From contig OZ038422.1 of assembly GCA_964036155.1 (NCBI GenBank), positions 45,841,201-45,905,200 on the forward strand: a stretch of 64,000 bases of DNA, written 5' to 3'. Both the position numbers and the translations under genes were made by a program. Position 1 is the first letter of the stretch, and each line of letters opens with the position of its first letter. The notes below the pieces were generated by a model. That model worked only from the letters and a program-made list of their open reading frames with translations. It ran no database searches and was not told the origin of the DNA. This DNA comes from Diploscapter coronatus (lineage: Eukaryota; Nematoda; Chromadorea; Rhabditida; Rhabditidae). Positions 32,973 to 46,116 of the stretch are shown here, piece by piece.

Positions 32973-34022
32973 TCTGAATTATCGCTGATTGGAGAGAAAG
33001 TCGATATTCATTCCGCAATTAGAAATCGAATTTGGAGCGAAATAATGAGTCGTATAGAAGAGAAATGAGACGAATTGCATAGCATTTTTGGATATCGACG
33101 TTCTCTCTAATCAATAATGCTCAATTGACTTATCCTGTAAAAATGGACCGGATTTGTGAGTAACACACTGGTAGTTTCCCTTGTTAGATAGCTTTATATG
33201 GCAACTTGGAAACCTCAAGCTCGCAAACCACGCGAAATAGCGTGAGAAAAGAATCTTTTCCATATCATTCTCTCATCCTATTTCACATGAGTTGAGAACT
33301 TGAGGTTTCCAAATAGCCATTTTATATCATTGTCTCCCAATTGAAAAATTTCCATTCAATTGAATATCAATAAATGATCTTCCCATATCTTGCACCTATG
33401 AGTTTTCAGATGATTTTGTTGCAAATTCACAATTTGCAAGTTTACATGCATAGAAATAGTAAGACTAGATAGCAATGAAAACCAACTTATGAAAACTGCG
33501 AATTCACTCTATCAAAATGTTCAATAGAAAAACATAAAGACGCTATTTTTAAAACATGGTCTCTGCAATTCTCGGAACCACCTGGATTAGAGATTTCGAG
33601 ATAGGTTCGGGACGGGGTTTTGTGGTTTCTGACTATATTCTACCTGGAAAAAACGATTCTGGAGCTTTTTCCGAATTTTCCAAAATTCATAGAAAAAGAC
33701 GCCAGTTTTTTGTCTTTTCTTCCCTTTGCTCCTTCATACTATTTCTTAGAAAAGCCGGTGTCTTTTTTCTAATATTTGGCGCAACTAGAAAATTCAATCT
33801 TTTTCTAATTATTTTTCAATTTGTAAAAGTGGTGTATTTTTCTATGGGCCCAAATTATCATAATTCCACTCACTTTTGGAGGCGGGGCTTTATCTTCGCG
33901 GTTTTGTGATTAGGACCCATAGGGGTACCCATTTCTATGATCAAATCACGATTTATGAGTTTTCTGAAATGCGAGTTTTCCCTGATGATTATTCGGGTTA
34001 CTCAAATAATGCATCTTATATG
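32973..34022. other. Upstream flank of the astacin gene, with a hairpin repeat
   Basis: No exon recognised. 33128-33172 matches the end of the MITE at 13032-13327 (TGAGTAACACACTGGTAGTTTCCCTTG). 33195-33335 is an inverted repeat listed separately. 33556-33909 is open but domain-free. Confidence 0.5.
33195..33335. repeat. Inverted repeat, about 55-65 bp arms
   Basis: TGGCAACTTGGAAACCTCAAG at the left is inverted at the right (reverse complement TGGCTATTTGGAAACCTCAAG). Pairing continues through the GTGAAATAG-like core. Small foldback element. Confidence 0.7.
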
Positions 34023-37000
34023 TAGGGACACCGCCAGTCATTTTACCAAAATAAACCTAGCGTGGTGTTTTACTCATGGATGGGGAGGTCATAAGGCTTT
34101 ACATCCATCCCCGAAAAGAAAAAAAACTAAATATAGAAACACGAAAACTGAAAAATCGCTGATTTGTGAAATGGGCTAGAAACGCAGTTTCAGGGTTGCT
34201 GATGGACCCGACTCGATCCGCATTTTTCGGGTCTAATTCGGGTCAGGGTCCAAAGGGTGAAAATGACGGGTCTGGGAGCGGGTCCGGGTCCGAAAAATTG
34301 GACCCGTCAACGATCTTGCGCAGTTTGCATTGTCTCTCGCTCCCCTCTTGATTTTCCTGCTTTGGGAATCTTTTTCTCTGCACTCTTTCATTTCGGCTTT
34401 GGCTTCTTTTATATTTCGCGGGTTATCAGAATCTCAGTTGCGGGTCCTAGGATTTTTATGTCAGTAACAGTGGACGAATAGACAAGTCATTTCGTGAAAA
34501 AAAAACATTTATGTACCTCTTTCCTAAGTCGACATATTAGTATTGTCGTAATTTGACGCGCAATTACGGACTTTTTTCGCGCTCAAGTCAATAAATCGAT
34601 GCCACCACGTGAAAGAGCGGTATCGAATTGTATAGTAGGTACTGATAAATTTCTAAAAACAAAAACAAAACAAGAAAAATTTGCGATAATCGGATGGGCT
34701 ATCAACTATGGATAATATTGAATCAAGGCAAAGGGGCGGGGCTTGGCGCGGTCCCTAGTATGCATATCTCTTTGCATATAAGCTTGTTTCAATCTTATTT
34801 TTTCTCTTCCTTCAATTTGATTTCAAATCTATCGTTATTCTCTTTCTTTTTCTGATACAGACAGGCATGAGGAAGGAGGTGACTTCATGTCTTCTTGGGC
34901 GGGCTATCAGCCCATCAAATTCGAAAGTGAGATTGCAGATAGCCCTTTCCGCAACAATGGAATGATAACCTGAAAAATTGGAAACGTGACAATATGAATA
35001 TGTCGTAATTTTCATTTGAAAATGTTGCACTCTTTATAAAACTGCAAGATCAGCTATTCGAATTTTTGCCATTTGCCATATGGGTGTATAGTCAGGAGGG
35101 GGAATCTTTTCTCCACGCTATTTCGTAGGATGTGGCGAAGTTTTCACTTGACGAAGTAGCGTTGAATGCAATTACCGTAAAATCTAAATAGTTTCTAATA
35201 TAATTATACAAATTCAACATTAAACCTATTGACTCATGCTAGACAATATGCGGATCCGAAGAGAAATTCTATTGTAAATCAACGTGAGCGAATGCGGATC
35301 TGTATATTACCTTACATGAATCGACAATTCACAACTCCCGATCCTTGTCAATCCACTCAGATTGGTGGTTTGAACACTGAGGCATATCACTTTTCAATAT
35401 TTCAAACTAGGTTTCGGACAAGGATGCAATTCTTCGATCAAAAGGGCATATCAGTCTTTCTTCTCTCCCCAGTCTCTGCATTCTGACTTGCGACTGGTCC
35501 ATCGGCTAATTTTACGAGAGATTTACGGAAAGGTGATAAGAATTTGAAGAGAGAACTTAAAGAGAATTAAAAGATGAAGAACGAAAGAGATGCCTTCTTT
35601 GTCAGCAGAGACAGCCAAATAAAAAAGAAGTCCTGTCTAAAGATGATTAATTGATTCTCAGGTACAATTAGTCCGGCAGAAATGAAAGGAATCTCCTCAG
35701 TTACATTTGGATAAGATATGGCAACATTTGATTACATGAAAAGGATAAATTATATATATATAAACATTTCTTTGGTTAGAATAACCAATAAACCTGCTCA
35801 ATGATTTGTATCATAGTTTTCAGGTCTGTTCCTTAAAACCCAAGCAATGCCAGTAGGATCAAAGTCGGTGTTTCCAGGGGTCCGTCGATTCGGCTGATTT
35901 CCACGTATATTGTTCAATTTTTCGCGCTGATTATCGTGGTGCTATTTATTCTTCGAAAATCGATTATTGTAGCTTGAATGTTTTTTAGACCTAACCTCAA
36001 GAAAAAACTCATAACTTTCTTATTTCTGAACAAAATTTCATGATTATTTTTTAGATCCTGAGTAGGAGAATATGAAAATATAAAGAAAACTTTTAAATAA
36101 TATTTTTAGCGGGGAAAAGTTACCCGAAGTTACCCTATATACCCGTACTGCATTTACAAATGTAATTTGAGTTGACGTCGGAGTTTTCTACAAAATCTTG
36201 TAGAGCTCCTCAAGTTGATCAACTTTTATTTCAGAACTTATTCTAGAATGTGCACACACAGGGAGATATGATTTTTTTTTTTGAAAATTTTCATTAAAAA
36301 AACATTATGCTGAATTTGGCCGTCGTACTTCAAAAAATTCTAGAGTTCATACCAATGTGAATCCAGGGTCAGTTCTGGAACGAGTTGTTTGCCACATCAT
36401 TCTACACAACATACTGAAATAACGAATTTTTACAGCGTCATTTGCGCATAAACCCAGAACATGATGAAAAATACGCAATCAAGATGCGAAAAGTGCGCAT
36501 TTCCGCAAAAACCGATATTCAAAAAATTCTTATTTTATTGCCTGATAATCTATGGATTAAATGCTGACCAATAAAAAAGAATCATTCCATTTGGTACAGA
36601 AATAAGAAAGTTATGAGTTTTTTCTTGAGGTTAGGTCTAAAAAACATTCAAGCTACAATAATCGATTTTCGAAGAATAAATAGCACCACGATAATCAGCG
36701 CGAAAATTGAACAATATATGTGGAAGTCAGTCGAATCGACGGACCCCTGGAAACACCGACTTTGATCCTACTGGCATTTGCTTGGGTTTTAAGGAACAGG
36801 CCTGAAAACTATGAGACTTGTATCATTGAGCAGGTTTATTGGCTATTCTAACCAAAGAAATGTTTCTATATATAATTTATCCTTTTCATGTAATCAAATG
36901 TTGCCATATCTTATCCAAATGTAACTGAAGAGATTCCTTTCACTTCTGCCGGACTAATTGTACCTGAGAATCAATCAATCATCTTTAGACAGGACTTCTT

Positions 37001-38517
37001 TTTTATTTGGCTGTCTTTGCTGACAAAGAAGGAATCTCTTTCGTTCTTCATCTTTTAACTCTCTCTTCAAATTCTTATCACCTTTCTGTCATTATCCTTT
37101 CCGTAAATCTCTCGTAAAATTAGCCGATGGACCAGTCGCAAGTCAGAATGCAGAGACTGGGAAGAGAAGAAAGACTGATATGCCCTTTTGATCGAAGAAT
37201 TGCATCTTTGTCCGAAACCTAGTTTGAAATATTGAAAAGTGATATGCTTCAGTGTCCAAACCACTAATCTGAGTGGATCGACAAGGATCAGCAGTCGTGA
37301 ATTGTCGATTCATGTAAGGTAATATACAGATCCGCGTTCGCTCACGTTGATTTACAATAGAATTTCCCTTCGGATCCGCATATTGTCTAGCATGGGTCAA
37401 TAGGTTTAATATTGAATTTGTATAATTATATTAGAAACTATTGTAAATTTTACGGTAATTGCATTTAACGCTACTTCGCCACATCCTACGAAGTAGCGTG
37501 GAGAAAAGATTCCCCCTCCTGACTATACATCCATATGGCAAATGGCAAAAATTCGAATAGCTGATCTTGCAGTTTTATAAAGAGTGCAACATTTTCAAAT
37601 GAAAATTACGACATATTCATATTGTCACGTTTCCAATTTTTCAGGTTATCATTCCATTGTTGCGGAAAGGGCTATCTGCAATCTCACTTTCGAATTTGAT
37701 GGGCTGATAGCCCGCCCAAGAAGACATGAAGTCACCTCCTTCCTCATGCCTGTCTGTATCAGAAAAAGAAAGAGAATAACGATAGATTTGAAATCAAATT
37801 GAAGGAAGAGAAAAAATAAGATTGAAACAAGCTTATATGCAAAGAGATATGCATACTAGGGACCGCGCCAAGCCCCGCCCCTTTGCCTTGATTCAATATT
37901 GTCCATAGTTGATAGCCCATCCGATTATCGCAAATTTTTCTTGTTTTGTTTTTGTTTTTCATAATTGATCAGTACCTACTATACAATTCGATACCGCTCT
38001 TTCACGTGGTGGCATCGATTTATTGACTTGAGCGCGAAAAAAGTCCGTAATTGCGCGTCAAATTACGACAATACTAATATGTCGACTTAGGAAAGAGGTA
38101 CATAAATGTTTTTTTTTCACGAAATGATTTGTCTATTCGTCCACTGTTACTGACATAAAAATCCTAGGACCCGCAACTGAGATTCTGATAACCCGCGAAA
38201 TATAAAAGAAGCCAAGCCGAAATGAAAGAGTGCAGAGAAAAAGATTCCCAAAGCAGGAAAATCAAGAGGGGAGCGAGAGATAATGAAAACTCTGTGTCTC
38301 TACACTTGTTTCCTCCATCTTGTAGATAGGCCACGCCCCTTTCCCCTGTCCACGAAAAGGAGCGATTTTTCGCGCTAAATTTTATCATTTTTTTTTATTA
38401 ATGACGTATTTTTTCGCGGTTTTTTCAGTGGGGATGGCTAGAGAGGCACCTTAGCCCCTGAAAAATGTAGGAAACATGGTGCCAGAGTGAATTTGGCAGA
38501 ATGGCTGACGGTCCCTA
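34023..38517. mobile_element. 4.5-kb palindromic (foldback) composite element
   Basis: 34333-36037 recurs in inverse orientation at about 36590-38280 with very few differences, around a unique centre of about 550 bp. Each arm carries a MITE-type unit (34023-34757 and 37857-38517, ends TAGGGACC..GGTCCCTA) plus about 1.3 kb of further sequence. Mirror-image open frames exist in both arms: an outward one (complement of 34812-35030; 37584-37802) identical over 72 codons, and an inward one (35229-35486; complement of 37143-37400) of 85 codons with several substitutions. Neither matches a transposase I recognise. A solo MITE unit is at 41970-42525. Either a foldback transposon or a recent head-to-head duplication. 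Confidence 0.85.
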
Positions 38518-39621
38518 AGTTTAGATTAATATTTTAAATTATTTCCCACTAAAGTTTTCATCTCGGCTAAATAACCAATCAACTTGGAGCCAAGTAAATG
38601 TTAGTTTTTTTTATTTCTGTCTCTTTCAAATTGTTTGTGTAACTCAAAATGAATTTGAGCACACACTGAAACGACAGTTCTGTTTGGAAATTACTGAAAA
38701 AAAATCAGAGAGATCAAGGTTTACAAGAAATATAGTCTGTTGATCTTATTATTCCATTGTTTTTATTTTAACTTTAATCTTCGTTCGAATCAGCAAAAAA
38801 TTTATCCTGATTTGTTCAATTTCATTAAGGATATTTTCTTCTTATGATAAAGACTAAAATATTCTTTGAATAAGAGTTGCTGATTCAAAATCTTCATAGC
38901 ATCTTGACGTAATTTAAAGAGACGTTCCTTTCCCTCTCATCGCTGAGCCATATCTACGTCATTTTTTATTACGAAACTATCAAAATCTGTTAAAATATGT
39001 TCATGCTTGCAGACAAATAATTTTTTAATGCGAACTAGGCAACTAACCTAACTGGCCGTTGTCGACCAGAGGCGAGGGCGATTATAAATGAAAGCAGGCA
39101 GTGTGGAAATACAATTTCTATGTCGTGCATATCTAAAACTTCTTTTCTGATAGATAAATTACTAATGCTTGTATATAAATGCTCGATATTCCCTCATGTC
39201 CTTCAGTCTGGCAAGCAATCCTGACTAAGGATCGGTTCAGATTACTGTCAGTTATCTCATGCGTCAAATTCGTGATCTTATGTTTCCCTATCCAACAATA
39301 TGAGACTGAGATTAAAAGTTTTAAGCAATCACGATTTTGAATTCATATGAATCGGTTGCATTTTGCTATCAAGGCTTATCGAAAACTAGCAGGCTTTAAT
39401 AATTGTTGATCCGAAAATACGCGAATTTTTGCGCAGGTTTTTCAAAAATTTCACAGCACTACCATTTTACGATTTTCATTTCGTCACTGATAACTCTAGA
39501 ACATTGTCGTGATGACCAAATCGGAGTTAATTTTGGTAGTAATGTTTTTCTGGAATGAATTCTCACTATTTACAGCCACAAATTGTATCGTTCAGTAAAA
39601 AATGTTATATTTTTCTCAGGA
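38518..39621. other. Upstream flank of the Thr-rich secreted protein gene
   Basis: About 1.1 kb with no exon recognised. Its end carries a TTTTTCTCAG acceptor (39610-39619) two bases before the ATG, a probable spliced-leader site. Confidence 0.5.
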
Positions 39622-41134
39622 ATGAACTATGATATTCTACTGCTAACAGCATGTTCTCTTATGCTCCATTTGGTATCTGGCTGTGCGCCAGTTTCTAACC
39701 CTGATGGGACGTTCCTAACGACTCAGGAACCAGATGAAGATACCACTCTCGGACCTGATCAGACGACCACAGTCACTGAGGAATCGACTACAACTACGGT
39801 AGCCACTACTTCGACTACTATGGGTATGTTCAAATAGCCTTTTATGCAACACATAAATTTAGATCATGAAAGTTGAGTTTAGATTTACTAGATTGCGTTT
39901 TTTGACGATTGTTACAAGATTCATTCCCTTTCTTGATTCAAAATGAGTAATTCGTTCGAGATACCTTGTTACTGTCTTTCAGTCTGCATTATTTTACGGA
40001 GAAAATGTTAATCAAACTGTTTGTTGCACTACTGAAGGATTAACGACAGATGCTACCAAATTCTGATCCGATACAGTACTTCATAGCAACAAATTTTCAA
40101 TATTTTTCATCATAAACTGTAGTAATGTCGAAAAGAAATAAAATTAGACATTTCTAGCTCCATGTCCGGGAACTTGCACTCCAATTACAACAGCAAAAGA
40201 CACGGTGTTTACCGAATTTGGTGGCTGTTGCTTCGGCTATGACATGACGATGCTCACCTTGGCTGAACCAGTGATGACATCTATGGACGATGGAGCAGGT
40301 CTCAGAACGAATCTTTCGCCTAATTTTAGCTAAAAATATCGTCTGTATTTCGCACTCATTTTCTGCATGAAAGAGTAAATGGGGAATTCAAAAAGACGCC
40401 AAAACTTGTATGAATGCAATTATTTTTACCAAAACTCATCATAATTTTGCACTATTTACCGATAATAGTATCATCTGAGAATTAGATGAAAGATTTAGGT
40501 GGTTGTCAGCAGCACTTCACTTGTGATGGACAATTCACTCATACATTGATGATCGACATGGTACTAAAATTGTTTTAATTCGACTGAACAATGCTCACTA
40601 TTTTACAGTCTCCGAACGCGATGAAAGAATGCACGATTCGTCCCAGAATGGAGCCGTTCATTCAGGTAATTGATGCAATTTGCGATCCTGGAGCAACCAA
40701 TTTTATAAGGTAAAATAATAATTCATTTATTTAGGAAACACTTGATTTCTTACAACACAAGCTAATGTTGGCATAAATAAGCTTTCTTACTCCCATTTAA
40801 ACAAAAGATTGATATTGTCGATGACCGACAAATTGAGAAAGGACAAAACACACGAATATATGATGCACGCGAATAAACTAGTTTTTTGTAGCGAACTTTC
40901 TTCATTTCATCGATTCAATGATGATTTTGCAATAATTCGATATTACACGTGCACATTTTGCATACTCGAATTTGTGCATCATTCATTCTGTCCCAATTTA
41001 TCGATCATCAACAATATTCTATTATGACGTTGAATACATTTTGCAGAGATGTGGATATCACTCAATTCGCATTCGCCTGCCTGACAGTACCTGCAGAAAT
41101 GGCGAGTGATTGCGTGCCTAATAATGGAAAATAA
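39622..41134 (+). CDS. Secreted Thr-rich, Cys-rich protein of unknown function
   Basis: Five exons (39622-39823, 40158-40298, 40499-40560, 40609-40709, 41047-41134) give 198 codons with consistent phases. The N-terminus has a signal peptide (ILLLTACSLMLHLVSGCAP), then a Thr/Ser-rich linker (about residues 30-67) likely to be O-glycosylated. A compact domain follows with CPGTC, FGGCCFGYDM, GGCQQHFTCDG, ECTIRP, ICDP, ACLTVP and DCVP, i.e. about ten Cys that could form disulphides. No family recognised; the layout recalls nematode secreted proteins with a mucin-like spacer and a small Cys-rich domain. It is the only complete plus-strand gene seen in the window, transcribed away from the palindrome. 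Confidence 0.75.
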
Positions 41135-41194
41135 TTATTGAATCATTTCACTCATTCTTATGTGCACGTTTATTCCTCGAAATACAAAAATAAT

Positions 41195-41479
41195 TTATTT
41201 GGTACTATTAGGTATTTTTATGTGATGATCTGAAAACATGTCTTTCATTAAATAAAAATAATCAAGTGACGTTTGTGCAATGATTTTATGACGAATTAGT
41301 AGTTTTTGCGTAACGATTGACTGCAAAAGATCGATATCAGAGGATGCTTCTTCAAGTCGAGGCCAACAATTGAGCGATTTTTCGACAATGTTTGAAGGTT
41401 CAACCTCTTCATAGTCAAATTGTCGTTTCATTCGCTCAATAATGTTTTCCTCGCTTTTCATATCAGCATCTTCGATCAA
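41195..41479 (-). CDS. Possible small or partial gene, hypothetical
   Basis: A 94-codon open frame beginning MIEDADMKSEENIIERMKRQ, charged, without a known domain. It converges on the plus-strand secreted gene (61 bases between stops). No clear acceptor or upstream exon found; it may be a 3' exon remnant or spurious. Confidence 0.25.
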   Translation of the reverse strand: MIEDADMKSEENIIERMKRQFDYEEVEPSNIVEKSLNCWPRLEEASSDIDLLQSIVTQKLLIRHKIIAQTSLDYFYLMKDMFSDHHIKIPNSTK

Positions 41480-41969
41480 ATTACGAATATTACATTCTAA
41501 CTTTCCTGCTCTTCTTCAGCACATTTACTATTTTGTTCTACATTGTCATCCTTTCTTCGATCATTTACTTGCAAAACCGATGGACAGTTTTCACGAGTTT
41601 TCTGTGTGTGTTGGCTATTGGTGATCTCATGTTCCTATTCATGGGATTTAGAGGCAAGTTGAAGAAAGAGCATATTGATTGAAATCAGGAATATTGACGG
41701 GTCGAAAAATTGCGATCCTAACCCAACCCGTGCTACAATAAAAACTCGATCCTAATTTTTAATATCACCAAAAATAGCATTTTTTCTCAAACCACTATTT
41801 ATTTATTCAAAAATAGCTGAAAAAAGCGAAAACTTCTAATGCATAATTCGAATGCTAATTTTGGCATTCTGGCATTTTTAATTATAATATATACAGGCCT
41901 AGGGAGCACCTTCGTCAGATGAAGAAAATATACGGGGGTAGGTCGCACGAGCGAAACTGTCGTTATGGT
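41480..41969. other. Non-genic stretch
   Basis: No exon recognised. Includes a short CGGGTC/AACCCG-containing hairpin-like unit near 41694-41735. Confidence 0.4.
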
Positions 41970-42525
41970 TAGGGACCGCCAGCCATTTTGCCAAGCTGAT
42001 TCCATCGCGTTGGGTTACCCAATGATGAACAGGTCATTGACTCTTGCATCCATTTCCGAAAAGAGAAAATTCAAGAAATTATTTTTAAATTAAACAAATT
42101 ACAACGCGAACATTGTCTCTCGCTCCCCTCTGATTTTCCTGGCTTGGGAATCTTTTTCTCTGCACTCTTTCATTTCAGCTTGGCTTCTTTTATATTTCGC
42201 GGGTTATCAGAATCTCAGTTGCGGGTCCTAGGATTTTTATGTCAGTAACAGTGGACGAATAGACAAATCATTTCGTGAAAAAACATTTATGTACCCCTTT
42301 CCTAAGTCGACACATTAGCATTGTCGTAATTCGACGCGCAATTACGAACTTTTTTCGCGCTCAAGTCAATAAATCGATGCCACCACGTGAAAGAGCGGCA
42401 TAGAATTGTATAGTAGGTACTGATAAATTTCTAAAAACAAAACAAGAAAAATTTGCGATAATCGGAAGGGCTACAACTATGGACAATATTGAATCAAGGC
42501 AAAGGGCGGGGCTTGGCGATCCCTA
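41970..42525 (+). mobile_element. Solo MITE, same family as the palindrome's outer units
   Basis: Starts TAGGGACCGCCAGCCATTTT and ends inversely as TAGGGATCGCCAAGCC, so it has short terminal inverted repeats starting at TA. 42112-42525 is nearly identical to 34330-34757 and the mirrored 37857-38283. Non-coding. Confidence 0.82.
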
Positions 42526-42593
42526 GAGAAAGAACTTTTCATTTACAATGGACAATATTACTTTTCAAAATATATGTTGAGATCATGAATTAT

Positions 42594-45500
42594 CTAAATT
42601 CTCTGGTAATTCTTCCTTCTTTGGTACGCGTAAAATTTCATAATTCCAAACGGAGCAAATGCCAGAATAATTATCGATGTCGAAAGAAAAATGAGTAAAT
42701 CTAAAATTGATAGGTTCAGGATTAGTTCAAATCGAAAATGCAAACTTGTTGACCCTTCTTCAAATTCTACAGCCCTAACATCTGAATGCCCTTTGAATCG
42801 ATTCATTTCCTCAGACTTCCTTCGATTAGTATAGTCAGTGATTATGTAATACATTTCGTGCAGTGCATTTAGCGTCTTCGCATAGAATGATATTTTATTT
42901 TCGTAGTAAGCACCTGAATAATGAATATCACTTTTAGCCTATCCTTTCCTACTATCTATTTCCATAATTTATAGCCCAAAATGTTACCCGATGAATATAT
43001 CACTACAGTAGGAAGACTGTCAAATTTCGGAGGATAATCTGTCCTCGTTTGAAAACCTTCGCCTATTCTGAAATCACGGATACTTCACAATTTTTCTACG
43101 TTAAAACAACACCTATTTGCCTGATCCTTCCAAAATTCAAAGGCGTTTCGATAATAGCTATTTTTCATCTGAGGCATTGTGAAATTGTCATCAAAGTCTA
43201 AATAACTTTAAAATTAGATGATCATACCTTTTCCCTTACAAATATCGAAATAATTCATTTTCTTCGAATCATATTTCGTCCAAATATACGAAGTACCTAC
43301 ACTTGGATTTCCATATTTAGCAAAACTAGCAAAAAATCCTACAAATATTGAGAAAATGATGTTTAAATATTAAACTTACCAGAATAGATCCATTGAATTT
43401 TGTTATCTTTTGCTAGAGGGAAGGGTTGTGAAATTTCATAGAGTGGGAATAAGTAGACCTGTGAAGGATTTTATTCGTGCACTATTCCCTTAAAATTCAT
43501 ACAATATCTTCTGCATGTGACGGGGAGAGATCTGGAGGATGTCTGTACTTCGAGATGTTGCCTATTTTGTCGTATGAAAAGCTAAACGTTAGCAAATTTC
43601 AAATTAATCTACACCAGGATTTTAGGAAGTTCGAAAAATTGAAGATCTAATTCCATTCCGATTTTCTTTTTGAGAAAAAAACTGAATTACAATCACCCTA
43701 TAGATACTTGAGTGGAGATATCGAGAGTGGTTTTCGCAGAACCCTAATTTATATTTCCAATTTAAGTCCATACAAACCTATAAAGAAATGTTCCCGCAGC
43801 CTCATTAGCATTTGCAATTTCAGCAGAGTAAGTATAATAAATAATGTCATCCAACAAATACTTTGGCATATCTTAAATATTTGCTCTTAATCTATGATTT
43901 TAATCAAACCTTTGTTCATATAGTATTCTACGCACGAATTTTCAACTGGAATTGCTCGTTTGAATTCGAGCATAACGCTTAATTTCGAGCACACATCTCT
44001 AACCCGTTCTTCTATGGCATTTCCACTTTCATCCTGTGCAAATCTAAAATAATTTCGAAGATAGTTCGATGAAAATGATTAATTACGTTACTTAGTATAT
44101 CGTGTTTCCTTTGTTACTGTACCAACTAAAGTGGGTTTAGGCTTTTGGAATTTCCGACGATTTTTAATATTATCAACTACGATCTGAAATACATTCATAG
44201 CCGAAATGAGTTTAGTTTTTTATCCTAAAATCTCGATTTATTTCCAACTATACAACTTATCTTTCCATCAATAGTAACCATATTAAAATCTTCGACACTA
44301 AAACTAGAATAGCGTTGAGCTTCCATAATTTCATTCCACGTTTTCGATTTCATGCAATTTATAATCTAAATCTCAGAATATATCCATTTAAAATTTAGAT
44401 GCCAGTGTTGGGCGGAAATTCCGTTTCCGCTTTCCGAAATTTAAAAATGCATTTTCCGCACAACACTGACTGACACCTATTACCCTAAAAATTTCTAGCG
44501 CGTTAATAAAGTCATTGTCATTCTTCGTACAACCTAGCTGTTTAACAATGAATTTCGTAATGGCGTTACTTGCAGCTAAATTCTTAATTAAATGCTTTTC
44601 TTATAAGCTCAAATTTACTTGGAGTAGGTTCCCCAATATATGGAGGGCTCATCATGATTTGTTTATCAAATAGTCGTGAGGCTATGGGTGATTGTGAGAA
44701 CTAAATGTTAGCATTAATTTTCAGCTGTTTAACAAATTTGTCATTTTTCTTACAACATCAACCAGATTGGATCCAGAGCTGTGTCCCATTAGGGTTACAT
44801 CTCTGGGATTGCCACCGAACGATCGAATTTCTCGCCGAATCCACTTTAAAGCTTCGACAATATCTGAACTCTCTTTGATGCTCGAATTTTCCCTCATTTC
44901 ACCCCACAGTCCTGCATTAGCATCATAGAATTTTCCCTTTCCGTGTGGATGCAGATTGAAAAACCCCCATATTCCGAGTCTGTATCCGATTGTAACGAAG
45001 AGCACGTTACGACCCTGAAATTTTCAATTTTTTTTCTAGAAAAATAGCCGAATTTTACCAACCCCAGCCCAATTATGTGTTGGTATATCAGGGGGAATTT
45101 GAACCGGACTGATAAACCAATTCTTTCCTCCATGAATAAAGGCAATAACTGGACAGTTCTTGAGTTGCTCTATGCATTTTCGACTAGTGAACACATTCAC
45201 ATGAAGACAATCCTCTGATTGCGAGAAATTATAATATTGCCTTTAATGAAATAGCGACAATTCTAAAATTACTTGTTTGTCATACAAATGCTCTTACCCT
45301 TGAGGACATGCATCCCTATAGAACGTGGCATTTCGCTCTCCTTTCCATTTTCGAATTGGAACAGTTTTCTTGAACCTTGATTAGGAAATATTCTGGTTAA
45401 AAATTCACTATTTTATTACAATAAGTTCCCTATCGCCGGTTCTCCGTATGGAACACCAAGAAATTGCACCCCTTTTATATTATCGTGTACTTCGACTTCT

Positions 45501-45666
45501 TTACCGAATAATGCACCTTTGCTGAAGGGATATTTGCCGGTTATCATAATAGCTACATATAAATATTCAAAGGTAATTACCTAGTTCGGACTCGTACGAT
45601 TTGATCTGTATTTACTCCTGTAATAACGATGGACAAAATTAAAATTAAGGAATAGCTCATAGTCAT
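42594..45666 (-). CDS. Carboxylesterase, CEST-type, membrane-anchored (copy 1)
   Basis: Seventeen exons (45581-45666, 45420-45521, 45298-45375, 45063-45240, 44754-45014, 44619-44700, 44484-44575, 44261-44365, 44092-44183, 43910-44043, 43778-43871, 43503-43581, 43380-43458, 43228-43338, 43113-43197, 42988-43067, 42594-42913) give 686 codons. Signal peptide, then type-B carboxylesterase fold: GVPYGEPAIGN, SEDCLHVNVF, oxyanion FIHGG, nucleophile Ser in GHSSG, catalytic Glu in LVGTVTKET, catalytic His in SHAEDIVYLF. A C-terminal TM helix (IFLSTSIIILAFAPFGI) with a short basic tail follows. In nematodes such TM-anchored CEST enzymes are reported to assemble modular glucosides and ascarosides in gut lysosome-related organelles. 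The donor after 44261 reads ATAAGT instead of GTAAGT, so correct splicing is doubtful. Confidence 0.87.
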
Positions 45667-46116
45667 TTCTAGACAAGAAAATCGATTATTTTCACAATTA
45701 ACTCTAATCAGCTCGTGAATAATAACAATAATAGAGACCAAAGTAAAGATGCGAAAAACTTGGGCACGAAAAATACTTCCTGTCATATGAAGTGGACACC
45801 GAAACAGACTTTAAATTTCTTATCAATGGAAAAAATGAGAATACTTCTAGTGTATAGGTAGAAAACGACCAAAGGAAGGGTATTTTTGTTGATTATTATC
45901 GATAAAAATTTCAGATTTAGTTCTGCACACTCGATTTGATCATCATAAATAATTTGTGCTCTTATTTTTTGAGATCATGATTCCGTGTCTAAAGTCGTTG
46001 ATAGTTCTTCGTCCTTTGATATTCGCGAAATTTCATAATTCCGAATGAAACAAGGGGAAAAATAATTAATGAAGCAGATAGAAATACGAGTAAGTCTAAA
46101 ATTGATAAGTTATGTC
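45667..46116. other. Spacer between copies 1 and 2, with fossil TM-coding DNA
   Basis: 45989-46116 (minus strand) still resembles the TM-and-tail exon of copies 1 and 3, up to a TAG at 45989-45991. It lies beyond the stop codon of copy 2 in another frame. The rest is AT-rich promoter flank of copy 1. Confidence 0.6.
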
